Shown here one piece after another: positions 1 to 6,045 of a DNA stretch of 8,957 bases. Each line of letters begins with the position of its first letter. The stretch's first letter is position 1. The stretch is taken from positions 1 through 8,957 of the forward strand of contig JBGSKY010000281.1 in the NCBI GenBank assembly GCA_041740995.1. The letters run 5' to 3'. Below the pieces are notes generated by a model. It made no database searches, was not told where the DNA came from, and saw nothing but the letters and a program-made list of their open reading frames with translations. Made by a program: the position numbers and the translations under genes. The DNA comes from JBGSKY01 sp041740995 (GTDB taxonomy: Bacteria > Planctomycetota > Planctomycetia > Pirellulales > Pirellulaceae).

Positions 1-195
1 ATCCCTGACGACAGTTGTCTAAAGGTGAGCGTCGAGCTGCATTTCATTGGTAAACGCGCATTTGTAGCGGAACTCGCCAAGAATTTTGTTTGTCCCAGCG
101 ATTCACAAGTTGCCGAAAGTCTTGGTGACATTCGCTACGGCAGGAGCGACGTTTCTTGTTTTGGAACTGCGAGCCAAGCCAACGCAGGCGGATAA
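1..195 (+). CDS. Possible 3' end of an unidentified gene (partial at left edge)
   Basis: A frame is open from the first base of the window to a TAA at 193-195, giving 64 residues with no start inside the window. The readable part includes VSVELHFIGKRAFVAELAK and then a low-complexity tail ending in ANAGG. Codons are mostly G- or A-initial, as in real genes here. If real, it is the C-terminus of a gene running in from the left and overlapping the convergent minus-strand gene by about 60 bases. No family is recognised. An alternative is a minus-strand frame starting with ATG at 131-129 and open to the edge. Its product is Ser/Thr-rich and looks more like an antisense shadow. Confidence is low because only a fragment is visible. 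Confidence 0.3.
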   Translation: MPDDSCLKVSVELHFIGKRAFVAELAKNFVCPSDSQVAESLGDIRYGRSDVSCFGTASQANAGG

Positions 196-1001
196 GTTGT
201 TGAGCTGTCCAGCTTTGGCGCAAGCAAAATTTCTCGCAATATTGCTTTCATCCACTCAGAGGATTCTTCACTGAGTATCCCGCCAAATTTCACATTCCGA
301 TCCGCTTCGATGACGATAACGTTGTTCGAGCGGCCTTCGGACTGAAACGTCGATGTTTTCCAGCTAATTTCACTTACTGCTCTAGGGTCGAATTTCGTCC
401 GCCACATCAGCCACCCAATGCCGGCGCCCGCCGAAGACACATCTTCGTCGATGACCACATCCACTCGACCCAGCAAACTCATCAGTGCAAACGACGTCAT
501 CCCAATGCCGATAGTGACAAATGGGATCATGAACAACAACACAAATAACGAACCGCCCAGGCCCATCGGTTCGTCATTCATCACTGGTTTGCCCTCCATC
601 AATGCTGGATGCGGCATCCATTCGGGAATTGGCCCAACGAGATTTGCATAAAGACCTTCCAGCCCAATCGCGACGAATAGCGAAGTGATCGAACACCAAA
701 ATGTAGCGATGCCAGCCGCGAACAAAAAACCGATGATCGATCGGCAACTAGCACGAACAATAACGCCGCGCTGAATCGAAATCAGCTCGCAACCCGACGG
801 CGGTTTCGCCAGAATCTCGACCACGGACCTTTGGCTAAAACTCAACTCCGATAGCTTGGATAGCTTGCCACACTTCGGACAAAGCGCTACGCCTTCTGCG
901 ATGTTGATGTCGGACTTTCCAATGACCTCATCGCAATCTGGACAACGTTGATGCGTCGCCGTCAATGCGTTCAATGCACCAGCCAGCTTTTTACTGATCA
1001 A
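135..1001 (-). CDS. Zinc-ribbon, two-transmembrane-helix protein of unknown function
   Basis: The 288-residue protein begins with a zinc ribbon (C20-P-D-C23 and C41-P-K-C44). A linker with the PPSG motif (67-70) follows. Two strongly hydrophobic segments (about 87-113 and 150-178) are separated by a Pro/Met-rich loop. A soluble C-terminal region (about 180-262) alternates beta-like stretches (VDVVIDED, NVIVIEADRNVKF) with a final amphipathic helix (SSEWMKAILREIL). From memory, this order of zinc ribbon, PPxG, two helices and a PH-like tail is a recurrent uncharacterised membrane-protein architecture in planctomycetes and other bacteria; the PH-like call is inference. The start is TTG at 1001-999, supported by an AGGA eight bases upstream; no ATG lies before the first Cys pair. 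It is divergent from rph across 144 bases. No catalytic motif is visible, so an inner-membrane sensor or scaffold is only a guess. Confidence 0.8.
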   Translation of the reverse strand: MISKKLAGALNALTATHQRCPDCDEVIGKSDINIAEGVALCPKCGKLSKLSELSFSQRSVVEILAKPPSGCELISIQRGVIVRASCRSIIGFLFAAGIATFWCSITSLFVAIGLEGLYANLVGPIPEWMPHPALMEGKPVMNDEPMGLGGSLFVLLFMIPFVTIGIGMTSFALMSLLGRVDVVIDEDVSSAGAGIGWLMWRTKFDPRAVSEISWKTSTFQSEGRSNNVIVIEADRNVKFGGILSEESSEWMKAILREILLAPKLDSSTTYPPALAWLAVPKQETSLLP

Positions 1002-1093
1002 CGGACGTTCCTTGCAAAGTCAAAGGCTTAACTCAGCCTGCAGATCAATTTGAATACCTGCAAGCCCTCTGTAACGTTAATGATTATTCGGTC

Positions 1094-1099
1094 TACAAT
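1094..1099 (+). promoter_or_regulatory. Possible -10 box for rph
   Basis: TACAAT differs from the sigma-70 consensus at one position and lies about 46 bases before the rph start. No good -35 hexamer sits 16-18 bases upstream. The 8-base perfect palindrome TAACGTTA at 1072-1079 occupies that position and could be an operator or chance. The same 144-base region must also hold the promoter for the divergent zinc-ribbon gene, which I could not place. Confidence 0.25.
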
Positions 1100-1145
1100 G
1101 ACGCCGTACAAGCAGCGACCTTCAGCACAACTAATTGATTAAAAC

Positions 1146-1853
1146 ATGCAAGCGCGACCGATTTCGATTCAACGTCATTTTACCAAACATTCCGCCGGCA
1201 GCGTTTTGTACCGCTGTGGAGATACGGTCGTCTTGTGTACTGCAAGTCTTTCAGAACAAGTCCCGCCGTGGATGGCAGGTAAAGGCAAAGGTTGGATAAC
1301 CGCCGAATACAACATGCTGCCGCACAGCACCCACCCACGAAAATCCCGTGAGCGGAGCGGCAAAGTGGATGGTCGAACGATCGAAATCCAGCGTCTCATC
1401 GGTCGATCGCTGCGAGCGGTGGCCGACTTGTCACGCCTGGGCGAACGAAGCTTAACGATTGATTGCGACGTTTTGCAAGCCGATGGCGGTACACGAACGG
1501 CCAGCATCAGCGGTGCGTTCATCGCAATGGTCGATGCCCTTTTGCCGATTTTTGGCGACGTCGGTCTAGATGCCTACCCGCTTCGTGATAGTGTGGCTGC
1601 TGTCAGCGTCGGTGTGGTCAATGGTGAAACGATGCTGGACCTCAACTACGATCAGGACTTTGCCGCTAGCGTCGATATGAATGTCGTGATGACTGGCGCT
1701 GGCCGATTCATCGAGTTACAGGGGACCGGCGAAGAAGCAACCTTTGGTGATGGCGATCTGGCATCACTGATCGCCGCAGCAAAAAGTGGCATCCTTGAAA
1801 TCGGTCAAGCTCAACGCGAATCACTGGGTGATGACTGGCCGTTCGCGAAGTAA
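1146..1853 (+). CDS. rph: Ribonuclease PH (tRNA 3'-end exoribonuclease)
   Basis: Ribonuclease PH removes nucleotides 3' of the CCA end of tRNA precursors, using phosphate as attacking group and releasing nucleoside diphosphates. It acts in the cytoplasm as a hexameric ring. The 235-residue product matches the family almost throughout: FTKHSAGSVL (12-21), GKGKGWITAEYNMLP (45-59), DGRTIEIQRLIGRSLR (75-90), DCDVLQADGGTRTAS (106-120) and VDMNVVMTGAGRFIELQGTGEEATF (176-200). R77 corresponds to the phosphate-binding Arg86 of the B. subtilis enzyme. R117 in GGTRT and the metal-binding aspartates D171 and D177 are also present. The protein lacks the first eight or so residues of the family, including the usual RxDGR element before LRPV. 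A TAA at 1140-1142 blocks any in-frame extension. No Shine-Dalgarno sequence precedes the ATG. The usual partner, the XTP/dITP pyrophosphatase gene, is not adjacent. Confidence 0.95.
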   Translation: MQARPISIQRHFTKHSAGSVLYRCGDTVVLCTASLSEQVPPWMAGKGKGWITAEYNMLPHSTHPRKSRERSGKVDGRTIEIQRLIGRSLRAVADLSRLGERSLTIDCDVLQADGGTRTASISGAFIAMVDALLPIFGDVGLDAYPLRDSVAAVSVGVVNGETMLDLNYDQDFAASVDMNVVMTGAGRFIELQGTGEEATFGDGDLASLIAAAKSGILEIGQAQRESLGDDWPFAK

Positions 1854-1968
1854 ATCGATCTCGAAAACGGTTTCGTGCGACCGCGGAAAAGTCACACTCC
1901 CGTACGATCCTTACCACTGGTAAATTCAGAAAACTTGGGCGACAAGCGTCCGCACACGCTAACTGCGA

Positions 1969-1999
1969 GCTAGAGTTTCACCGATAGAAATCTTCTAGC
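1969..1999 (+). promoter_or_regulatory. Inverted repeat just upstream of tadB
   Basis: GCTAGA at 1969-1974 and TCTAGC at 1994-1999 form a perfect 6-base inverted repeat with a 19-base spacer, ending 14 bases before the tadB ATG. It could be an operator or a leader hairpin affecting translation, or chance. The rest of the 160-base rph-tadB gap shows no clear promoter, and tadB has no Shine-Dalgarno sequence. Confidence 0.25.
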
Positions 2000-2013
2000 G
2001 TGAGACCCGTTTT

Positions 2014-2985
2014 ATGACGCCAGTAATCCTGTTCAGTTTAGCCATCGGCGCCAGCGCCGCAGCCTTGCTCGCTGTCGGTATGATGATGTTGCAGAAGCAG
2101 CCTGAGGCCGCTGTTGAAGAGCGACTCGCGGTACTAACCAACAAGGGTAAAGGAAACTCCGACAAGGCTGCCGTTGAAGCTTCGATGCTGCTGAGCAGTT
2201 CCGGAATGGACAGCAAATCGCTGATCGAAAGTTTCTTTAATCGCTATCTGAATTTACAGCAGAGTATTGATCAAGCCGACCTGAAAATTTCCGTTGGCAA
2301 GTTCACAGCGATCGTTGGTCTGACTAGCTTTGGGATCGCGGCCATCGCGATAGTTCTGGGTGGACCATGGTTTACAATTCCTCTCGCGTTGATCATGCCG
2401 CCATTGATTGCACGAAGCGTACTTTCGTTTCTTTCCAAACGCCGAATCAATAAGTTCGTAAAGCAATTGCCCGAAGCACTTGATCTGCTCGGCCGCTCGC
2501 TCCGCAGTGGTCACTCGCTCGGATCAGGATTCGGATTGATCGCGTCGGAAATGCCTGACCCAATCAGCCGCGAATTCGGCCGTTGCTTCGAAGAACAGAA
2601 TTTCGGCATTCAAATCGAAGACGCACTTCGAAATATGACTGTTCGGATTCCGAATATGGATTTGCGTTTCATGGTCACCTCGATAGTCCTGCAACGTCAG
2701 ACCGGTGGCGACTTGGTCGAAATTTTGGAGAAGATTTCAAAGCTCGTTCGCGAACGTTTCAAGCTCGCCGGTACGATTCAAGCGTTGACTGGTGAAGGAC
2801 GATTGTCCGGTATCGTGCTGTTCATGCTACCGCCAGGTTTGTTCGTTTCTACGTACTTCCTGAATCGCGAATATGTGATGAGTCTTTTCGACGAAGAAAT
2901 TGGACGCTGGATGGTTGCCGGCGCGATCGTCATGCAGTTGCTCGGTGCGTATGTGATTCAGAAGATTGTCGATATCAAGGTTTAA
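2014..2985 (+). CDS. tadB: TadB-type inner-membrane platform protein (type II secretion system F family)
   Basis: TadB-like proteins form, with TadC, the inner-membrane platform on which the TadA/CpaF ATPase drives assembly of Flp pili or related secretion filaments. The 323-residue protein has an N-terminal membrane segment (about 3-26), a charged cytoplasmic linker and paired helices (about 97-116 and 118-138). The cytoplasmic T2SSF domain (about 147-255) carries the characteristic LPEALDLLGRSLRSGHSLGSGF (152-173) and LVLQRQTGGDLVEILEKIS-like core (225-242). Two C-terminal helices follow (about 264-282 and 299-317), with LTGEGRLSG just before them. Length and order are normal for TadB. tadC follows after 51 bases, so co-transcription is likely. 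No ATPase, secretin or pilin gene is adjacent; the upstream neighbour is rph. Confidence 0.9.
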   Translation: MTPVILFSLAIGASAAALLAVGMMMLQKQPEAAVEERLAVLTNKGKGNSDKAAVEASMLLSSSGMDSKSLIESFFNRYLNLQQSIDQADLKISVGKFTAIVGLTSFGIAAIAIVLGGPWFTIPLALIMPPLIARSVLSFLSKRRINKFVKQLPEALDLLGRSLRSGHSLGSGFGLIASEMPDPISREFGRCFEEQNFGIQIEDALRNMTVRIPNMDLRFMVTSIVLQRQTGGDLVEILEKISKLVRERFKLAGTIQALTGEGRLSGIVLFMLPPGLFVSTYFLNREYVMSLFDEEIGRWMVAGAIVMQLLGAYVIQKIVDIKV

Positions 2986-3021
2986 GCGACGGTTTGTCGG
3001 ACCAAGACTGCCAAGAACCGT

Positions 3022-3027
3022 AGAGGA
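3022..3027 (+). promoter_or_regulatory. Shine-Dalgarno sequence of tadC
   Basis: AGAGGA lies nine bases before the tadC ATG at 3037. It is one of the few clear ribosome-binding sites in the window and supports this start over internal ATG codons. Confidence 0.6.
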
Positions 3028-3036
3028 TTTCGTTTC

Positions 3037-4014
3037 ATGTTTGTACTCGCCGCAATCAACTATGTTTTCCTTTTCGCTTTGTCCGTTGGCGCAGGCGTGT
3101 TCTCGATCGCTTGGTTGCTCATGGGACTTGGCTCGGATCGTCGATCGAGGACTGAAGACCGTTTAGAAAAACTGTCCGACTTGCAAAATCGTGGTAAGAA
3201 CGGAAACCCGGTCAACGAGAAATCCGCATCGGAAAGTTTAGTTGAGACGCTAAACAAAGCGGCACCTCAGTTGTCGAAAGCATTGACGCCAAAGACTGAA
3301 AAGGAAACGAACAAGCTCAAGCAACGGTTGAGCGAGGCGGGCTTCCGAAGCGAAGGCGCTTTTGCAATGTTCTTGTCGATCAAGGTCGTCGCAACTCTGG
3401 GCATGTTGTTCATTACTGGCGGTTTGTCTTTGTTCTTCGAAGGCTTCACGACCGGCGCTGCGATGAAGACCGTGTTCGGCGGCGGGATGGGTTTCTACCT
3501 GCCAGAATTGGTGCTCAATTTATTTCGATCGAATCGCAAGAAAGCGTTGTTCTTAGGTTTGCCGGACGCCTTGGACTTGATGGTCGTTTGCGTGGAGTCC
3601 GGCCTGGGTTTAGACCAAGCGATGCGCAAAGTCGCCGACGAAATGAAGGGGGCTTACAAAGTTCTCTCCGAAGAATTCGCGATTTCGAATATGCAATTGC
3701 AGATGGGGCGGCAACGCTCGTTGGTGCTGCAAGATCTCGGCATTCGAACCGGTGTCGATGACCTCCGGGCACTTGCTTCGTTGTTGATACAGGCCGACAA
3801 GTTCGGTTCGAGCGTCGGTAATGCATTGCGTGTCCAAAGCGATTCGATGCGTATTCGCCGTCAACAAATCGCCGAGGAAAAAGCAGCCAAGACAGCGGTT
3901 AAGCTGATTTTCCCACTGGTGCTGTTCATCTTCCCAGGCGTGTTTGTCGTGCTGGTTGGTCCTGCCGCAATCCAGATGATGCGTGACATGTTCCCAGCGA
4001 TGCAAGTCAAGTAG
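3037..4014 (+). CDS. tadC: TadC-type inner-membrane platform protein (type II secretion system F family)
   Basis: TadC is the partner of TadB in the inner-membrane platform of Tad/Flp pilus machines. The 325-residue protein has an N-terminal helix (about 4-30), a charged linker (33-105) and a helical hairpin (about 110-135 and 141-163). The T2SSF domain (about 170-285) contains LPDALDLMVVCVESGLGLDQAM (175-196) and GVDDLRALASLLIQADKFGSSVGNALRVQSDSMR (239-272). The closing hydrophobic segment is LIFPLVLFIFPGVFVVLVGPA (290-310). These motifs are highly typical of TadC and separate it from TadB. The linker carries an unusual number of Lys, Glu and Asn residues and is likely disordered. The gene ends an apparent two-gene unit; the next gene is convergent. 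Confidence 0.92.
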   Translation: MFVLAAINYVFLFALSVGAGVFSIAWLLMGLGSDRRSRTEDRLEKLSDLQNRGKNGNPVNEKSASESLVETLNKAAPQLSKALTPKTEKETNKLKQRLSEAGFRSEGAFAMFLSIKVVATLGMLFITGGLSLFFEGFTTGAAMKTVFGGGMGFYLPELVLNLFRSNRKKALFLGLPDALDLMVVCVESGLGLDQAMRKVADEMKGAYKVLSEEFAISNMQLQMGRQRSLVLQDLGIRTGVDDLRALASLLIQADKFGSSVGNALRVQSDSMRIRRQQIAEEKAAKTAVKLIFPLVLFIFPGVFVVLVGPAAIQMMRDMFPAMQVK

Positions 4015-4056
4015 ACGGGCAGTCGAAGGCAAGTCTGATCAGGTACGGTTTTGAAT

Positions 4057-4084
4057 TTTCCGCAGGCTAGGTGATACGCGGAAA
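4057..4084 (+). other. Inverted repeat downstream of tadC
   Basis: TTTCCGC at 4057-4063 and GCGGAAA at 4078-4084 form a perfect 7-base stem with a 14-base loop, starting 42 bases after the tadC stop. There is no following T-run and the loop is large, so a Rho-independent terminator is doubtful. It lies directly before the repeat pair. Its right arm overlaps the word GAAACCGAAGCG (4081-4092), which recurs exactly at 4238-4249 inside the second repeat copy. Confidence 0.3.
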
Positions 4085-4100
4085 CCGAAGCGATAGCTCG

Positions 4101-4188
4101 ATTAGAAACTGTAGCGGAATGGGCGCAAGCCCTCCGGTTCTTCTTGCTCTTCCAGATCTTCTAACAACGTCCAATTTCACTTGCCAAA
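4101..4188 (+). repeat. 88-base direct repeat, copy 1
   Basis: This copy aligns without gaps to 4234-4321, with 8 mismatches by eye (about 91% identity). Its core can fold as GGGC and GCCC closed by a GCAA loop (4120-4131), then a two-base AT bulge and an outer CGGA/TCCG stem (4114-4135). GCAA fits the stable GNRA tetraloop pattern, so the RNA form should fold well. Both arms are identical in the two copies. The right end, TCACTTGCCAAA, equals on the minus strand the last three codons plus stop of the neighbouring peptidase gene (Phe-Gly-Lys-stop). Copy 1 therefore holds a duplicate of that gene end lying downstream of the real one. Confidence 0.85.
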
Positions 4189-4233
4189 GAACCGGACGGC
4201 TCGCGCCGTGCCGCTAACAATGTTTCGCATTGA
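4189..4233. other. Spacer between the repeat copies, with two small hairpins
   Basis: These 45 bases are not shared by the two copies and have no clear counterpart after copy 2. They contain two perfect 5-base stems: ACGGC/GCCGT around a TCGC loop (4196-4209) and CAATG/CATTG around a five-base loop (4218-4232). No coding potential is credible. A run of four hairpins across 4101-4265 makes this convergent region highly structured in either transcript. Confidence 0.4.
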
Positions 4234-4321
4234 ATTAGAAACCGAAGCGGAATGGGCGCAAGCCCTCCGGTTCTTCTTACTCTTGCTGATCTTATCACAA
4301 CGTCCAAGTTCACTTGCCAAA
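4234..4321 (+). repeat. 88-base direct repeat, copy 2, overlapping the peptidase stop codon
   Basis: This is the second copy, starting 133 bases after copy 1. The same GGGC/GCAA/GCCC hairpin with outer CGGA/TCCG stem lies at 4247-4268. Mismatches to copy 1 concentrate outside the hairpin, especially at copy positions 52-63. Its last 12 bases (4310-4321) are the Phe-Gly-Lys codons and TGA stop of the minus-strand peptidase gene. The repeat therefore starts inside the coding sequence and continues into the intergenic region. No target-site duplication or internal gene was found. It resembles an interspersed palindromic (REP-like) element; copy number elsewhere in the genome is unknown from this window. 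Confidence 0.85.
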
Positions 4322-6007
4322 CTCGTTCGCGAACGCCTTACTGCTCAGCGGCTCACCAGTTGACTTTTCGACCATTGCTGACCAAGGCAGTGTTCGACCT
4401 AGATCGAAAACGTGGGTCTGCAAATACGCGCCAATCGCTGGATTGTTCCAATAGACAGCAGTCGTCGGATCGTCGCTGCCGAGCACATCTTTGGCGACTT
4501 TTGCGTGCAACTGGCAAGCGAACAATTCACCCAACAAGTAGTTATGGTAGTAGACCGGTGCGGATACAACGTGGATCTTGCTCGCAAAATCAGGTGCTGA
4601 TCGATTAGGCGGTTGACGCAACCCTTGGTACTTGCTGACCAAATCCCACCAAAGCTGATTTAGATCTTGATCAGGATCTTCGTACATCGCTTTCTCGAAG
4701 CGAAACATGACTTGGCACCATCGCGAGAAAATCAAAAGTTTGTTTCGCCGGGTTGCCGCTGCAACGCGATCGTAGTCGGTTGGCGATGAAACGTTAATGC
4801 CCATCGCGGCTAACCAGTTACTATCGCCGGCGAAGCGTTCGAACATCATCGCCATGCCTTCGGTCGTAAGGATATGTGCATCGGTTCGCAACAAGTACGG
4901 CAGAGACATTGGAATATTCTTACTGCTGTAAACCGCATGCCCTAGCTCGTGCAGCATAGTGCTCATCCAATATTCGTTTGGCACGATATTGGCTAATACC
5001 CGCACATCTCCTCGGCGATCGATGTCAGTACAAAATGCGTGAGGACTCTTGCCAGATTTCTCGTACAAATCACTGCTGGCCAGAACGTCTTCAATCGGCA
5101 ACCCGATACCTTGATAGAACTCGCGGCAAACTTTTTGAATGTCGGCTGATTGAAACGGTTCGTCTAAACTGACGTCATAAATCGCGGGTGGTTCTTGGAA
5201 GAATGGATCGTGATAATGCCAAGGATAAAGCTCCGCCGTGGGCAGGTCATAGTTGCTCGCCAGCACGGAATCGATCTCCGTTTTGACTTTTGCAAAAGGT
5301 TCGGCGGTCAATTCATCAAGCTGGTCAAAGAGCTTCAAGATTTGATCGGGCGATTGTTCATTGATCGCCAACATCATGGCTTGATAGTTCGCGAAGCCAA
5401 GCTTCACAGCGGCCTCGTTTCGCAGCGCGACCAAATCCTTGAGCGATCTTTCGATCACGTCACCAACCGCTTTACTGGCCAACCAAACGCGGCGACGATA
5501 ATCGCTGTCAGTGCTTTCGCCAAGCACCTTTCGAACCTCGCTATCGCTAAGTTGTTTTCCGTCGACGGTTGCCCGATAAACATTAAATGCTTTTTCAATC
5601 GAGTTGGCTTTTGCTACGATTTTCGCCAACAACTCTGGCGGAACCTGCTTCTCAAGATGCATCAAGTACAGCAATCGAATTTGACGCTGCAGCAAGGCGT
5701 CGCCCAGTTCCGCTTGGTTCAAGTCTTTGAGAATCGTAAATCGTTTGGCGTTCGAAAGCGCTGCGTCAAGCTGATTTTGAACCGCTTCTTTTTTTGCAAA
5801 GGCTTCATCACTGCCGGTCGTATTGGCTTCCCACCAAGCGAGATTGGCAGCATATTCCAATGGGACAATCTCTCTCTCGTAAGCGGCAATGATTTCGCGA
5901 GCTTGATCGCCCCGGCTTTTCACCGACGCTTCGTCGGCGGACACATTGATAGGCTGCATAAAAATTGCGGCTACGCTAAAGATGGCCAAACACGATCGTC
6001 GCTTCAT
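4310..6007 (-). CDS. Exported M2-family (ACE-like) zinc metallopeptidase
   Basis: This is a 565-residue gluzincin predicted to cleave peptides, probably as a peptidyl-dipeptidase, outside the cytoplasm. A Sec signal is visible (KRR, then a hydrophobic core 7-17, likely cleavage near VSA-D, residues 22-25). The zinc site is H353-E-L-G-H357, with E383 in TTEGMAMMFERF as probable third ligand. Near the C-terminus, K477-I-H479 and a Tyr cluster (486, 487, 490) match the order of the substrate-binding Lys511-x-His513 and Tyr520/Tyr523 of human ACE. This favours peptidase family M2 over the related M3. The N-terminal half (25-330) is helical, as in M2. No Arg occupies the position of ACE Arg522, a chloride ligand, so chloride activation may be absent (inference). 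The start ATG has no strong Shine-Dalgarno sequence. It follows purM by 38 bases, so read-through is likely. Its last codons lie in a repeat. Confidence 0.87.
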   Translation of the reverse strand: MKRRSCLAIFSVAAIFMQPINVSADEASVKSRGDQAREIIAAYEREIVPLEYAANLAWWEANTTGSDEAFAKKEAVQNQLDAALSNAKRFTILKDLNQAELGDALLQRQIRLLYLMHLEKQVPPELLAKIVAKANSIEKAFNVYRATVDGKQLSDSEVRKVLGESTDSDYRRRVWLASKAVGDVIERSLKDLVALRNEAAVKLGFANYQAMMLAINEQSPDQILKLFDQLDELTAEPFAKVKTEIDSVLASNYDLPTAELYPWHYHDPFFQEPPAIYDVSLDEPFQSADIQKVCREFYQGIGLPIEDVLASSDLYEKSGKSPHAFCTDIDRRGDVRVLANIVPNEYWMSTMLHELGHAVYSSKNIPMSLPYLLRTDAHILTTEGMAMMFERFAGDSNWLAAMGINVSSPTDYDRVAAATRRNKLLIFSRWCQVMFRFEKAMYEDPDQDLNQLWWDLVSKYQGLRQPPNRSAPDFASKIHVVSAPVYYHNYLLGELFACQLHAKVAKDVLGSDDPTTAVYWNNPAIGAYLQTHVFDLGRTLPWSAMVEKSTGEPLSSKAFANEFGK

Positions 6008-6045
6008 CGATGATACTTTCGAATAAGGTTGCGGGCGTCAACCGA

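Noticed and set aside
3515..4032. Minus-strand open frames of 103 and 140 codons
   Set aside because: They are antisense to tadC, whose conserved LPDALDLMVVCVESGLGLD segment fixes the plus frame.
4114..4145. Rho-independent terminator for tadC or the peptidase
   Set aside because: The hairpin is stable but is followed by TTCTTCTT on one strand and no T-run on the other, so it does not meet the classical pattern. It may still slow polymerase.
4101..4321. CRISPR array or tandem array
   Set aside because: There are only two copies, 88 bases long with 8 mismatches and one 45-base spacer, and no cas genes. This does not fit CRISPR geometry.
4181..4608. Plus-strand open frames of 60 and 118 codons across the repeat region
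   Set aside because: They run through the non-coding repeat and antisense to the peptidase end, without family resemblance.
5195..6013. A 272-codon open frame on the plus strand
   Set aside because: It lies wholly antisense to the M2 peptidase gene, whose active-site motifs prove the minus frame. The plus product has no recognisable domain.
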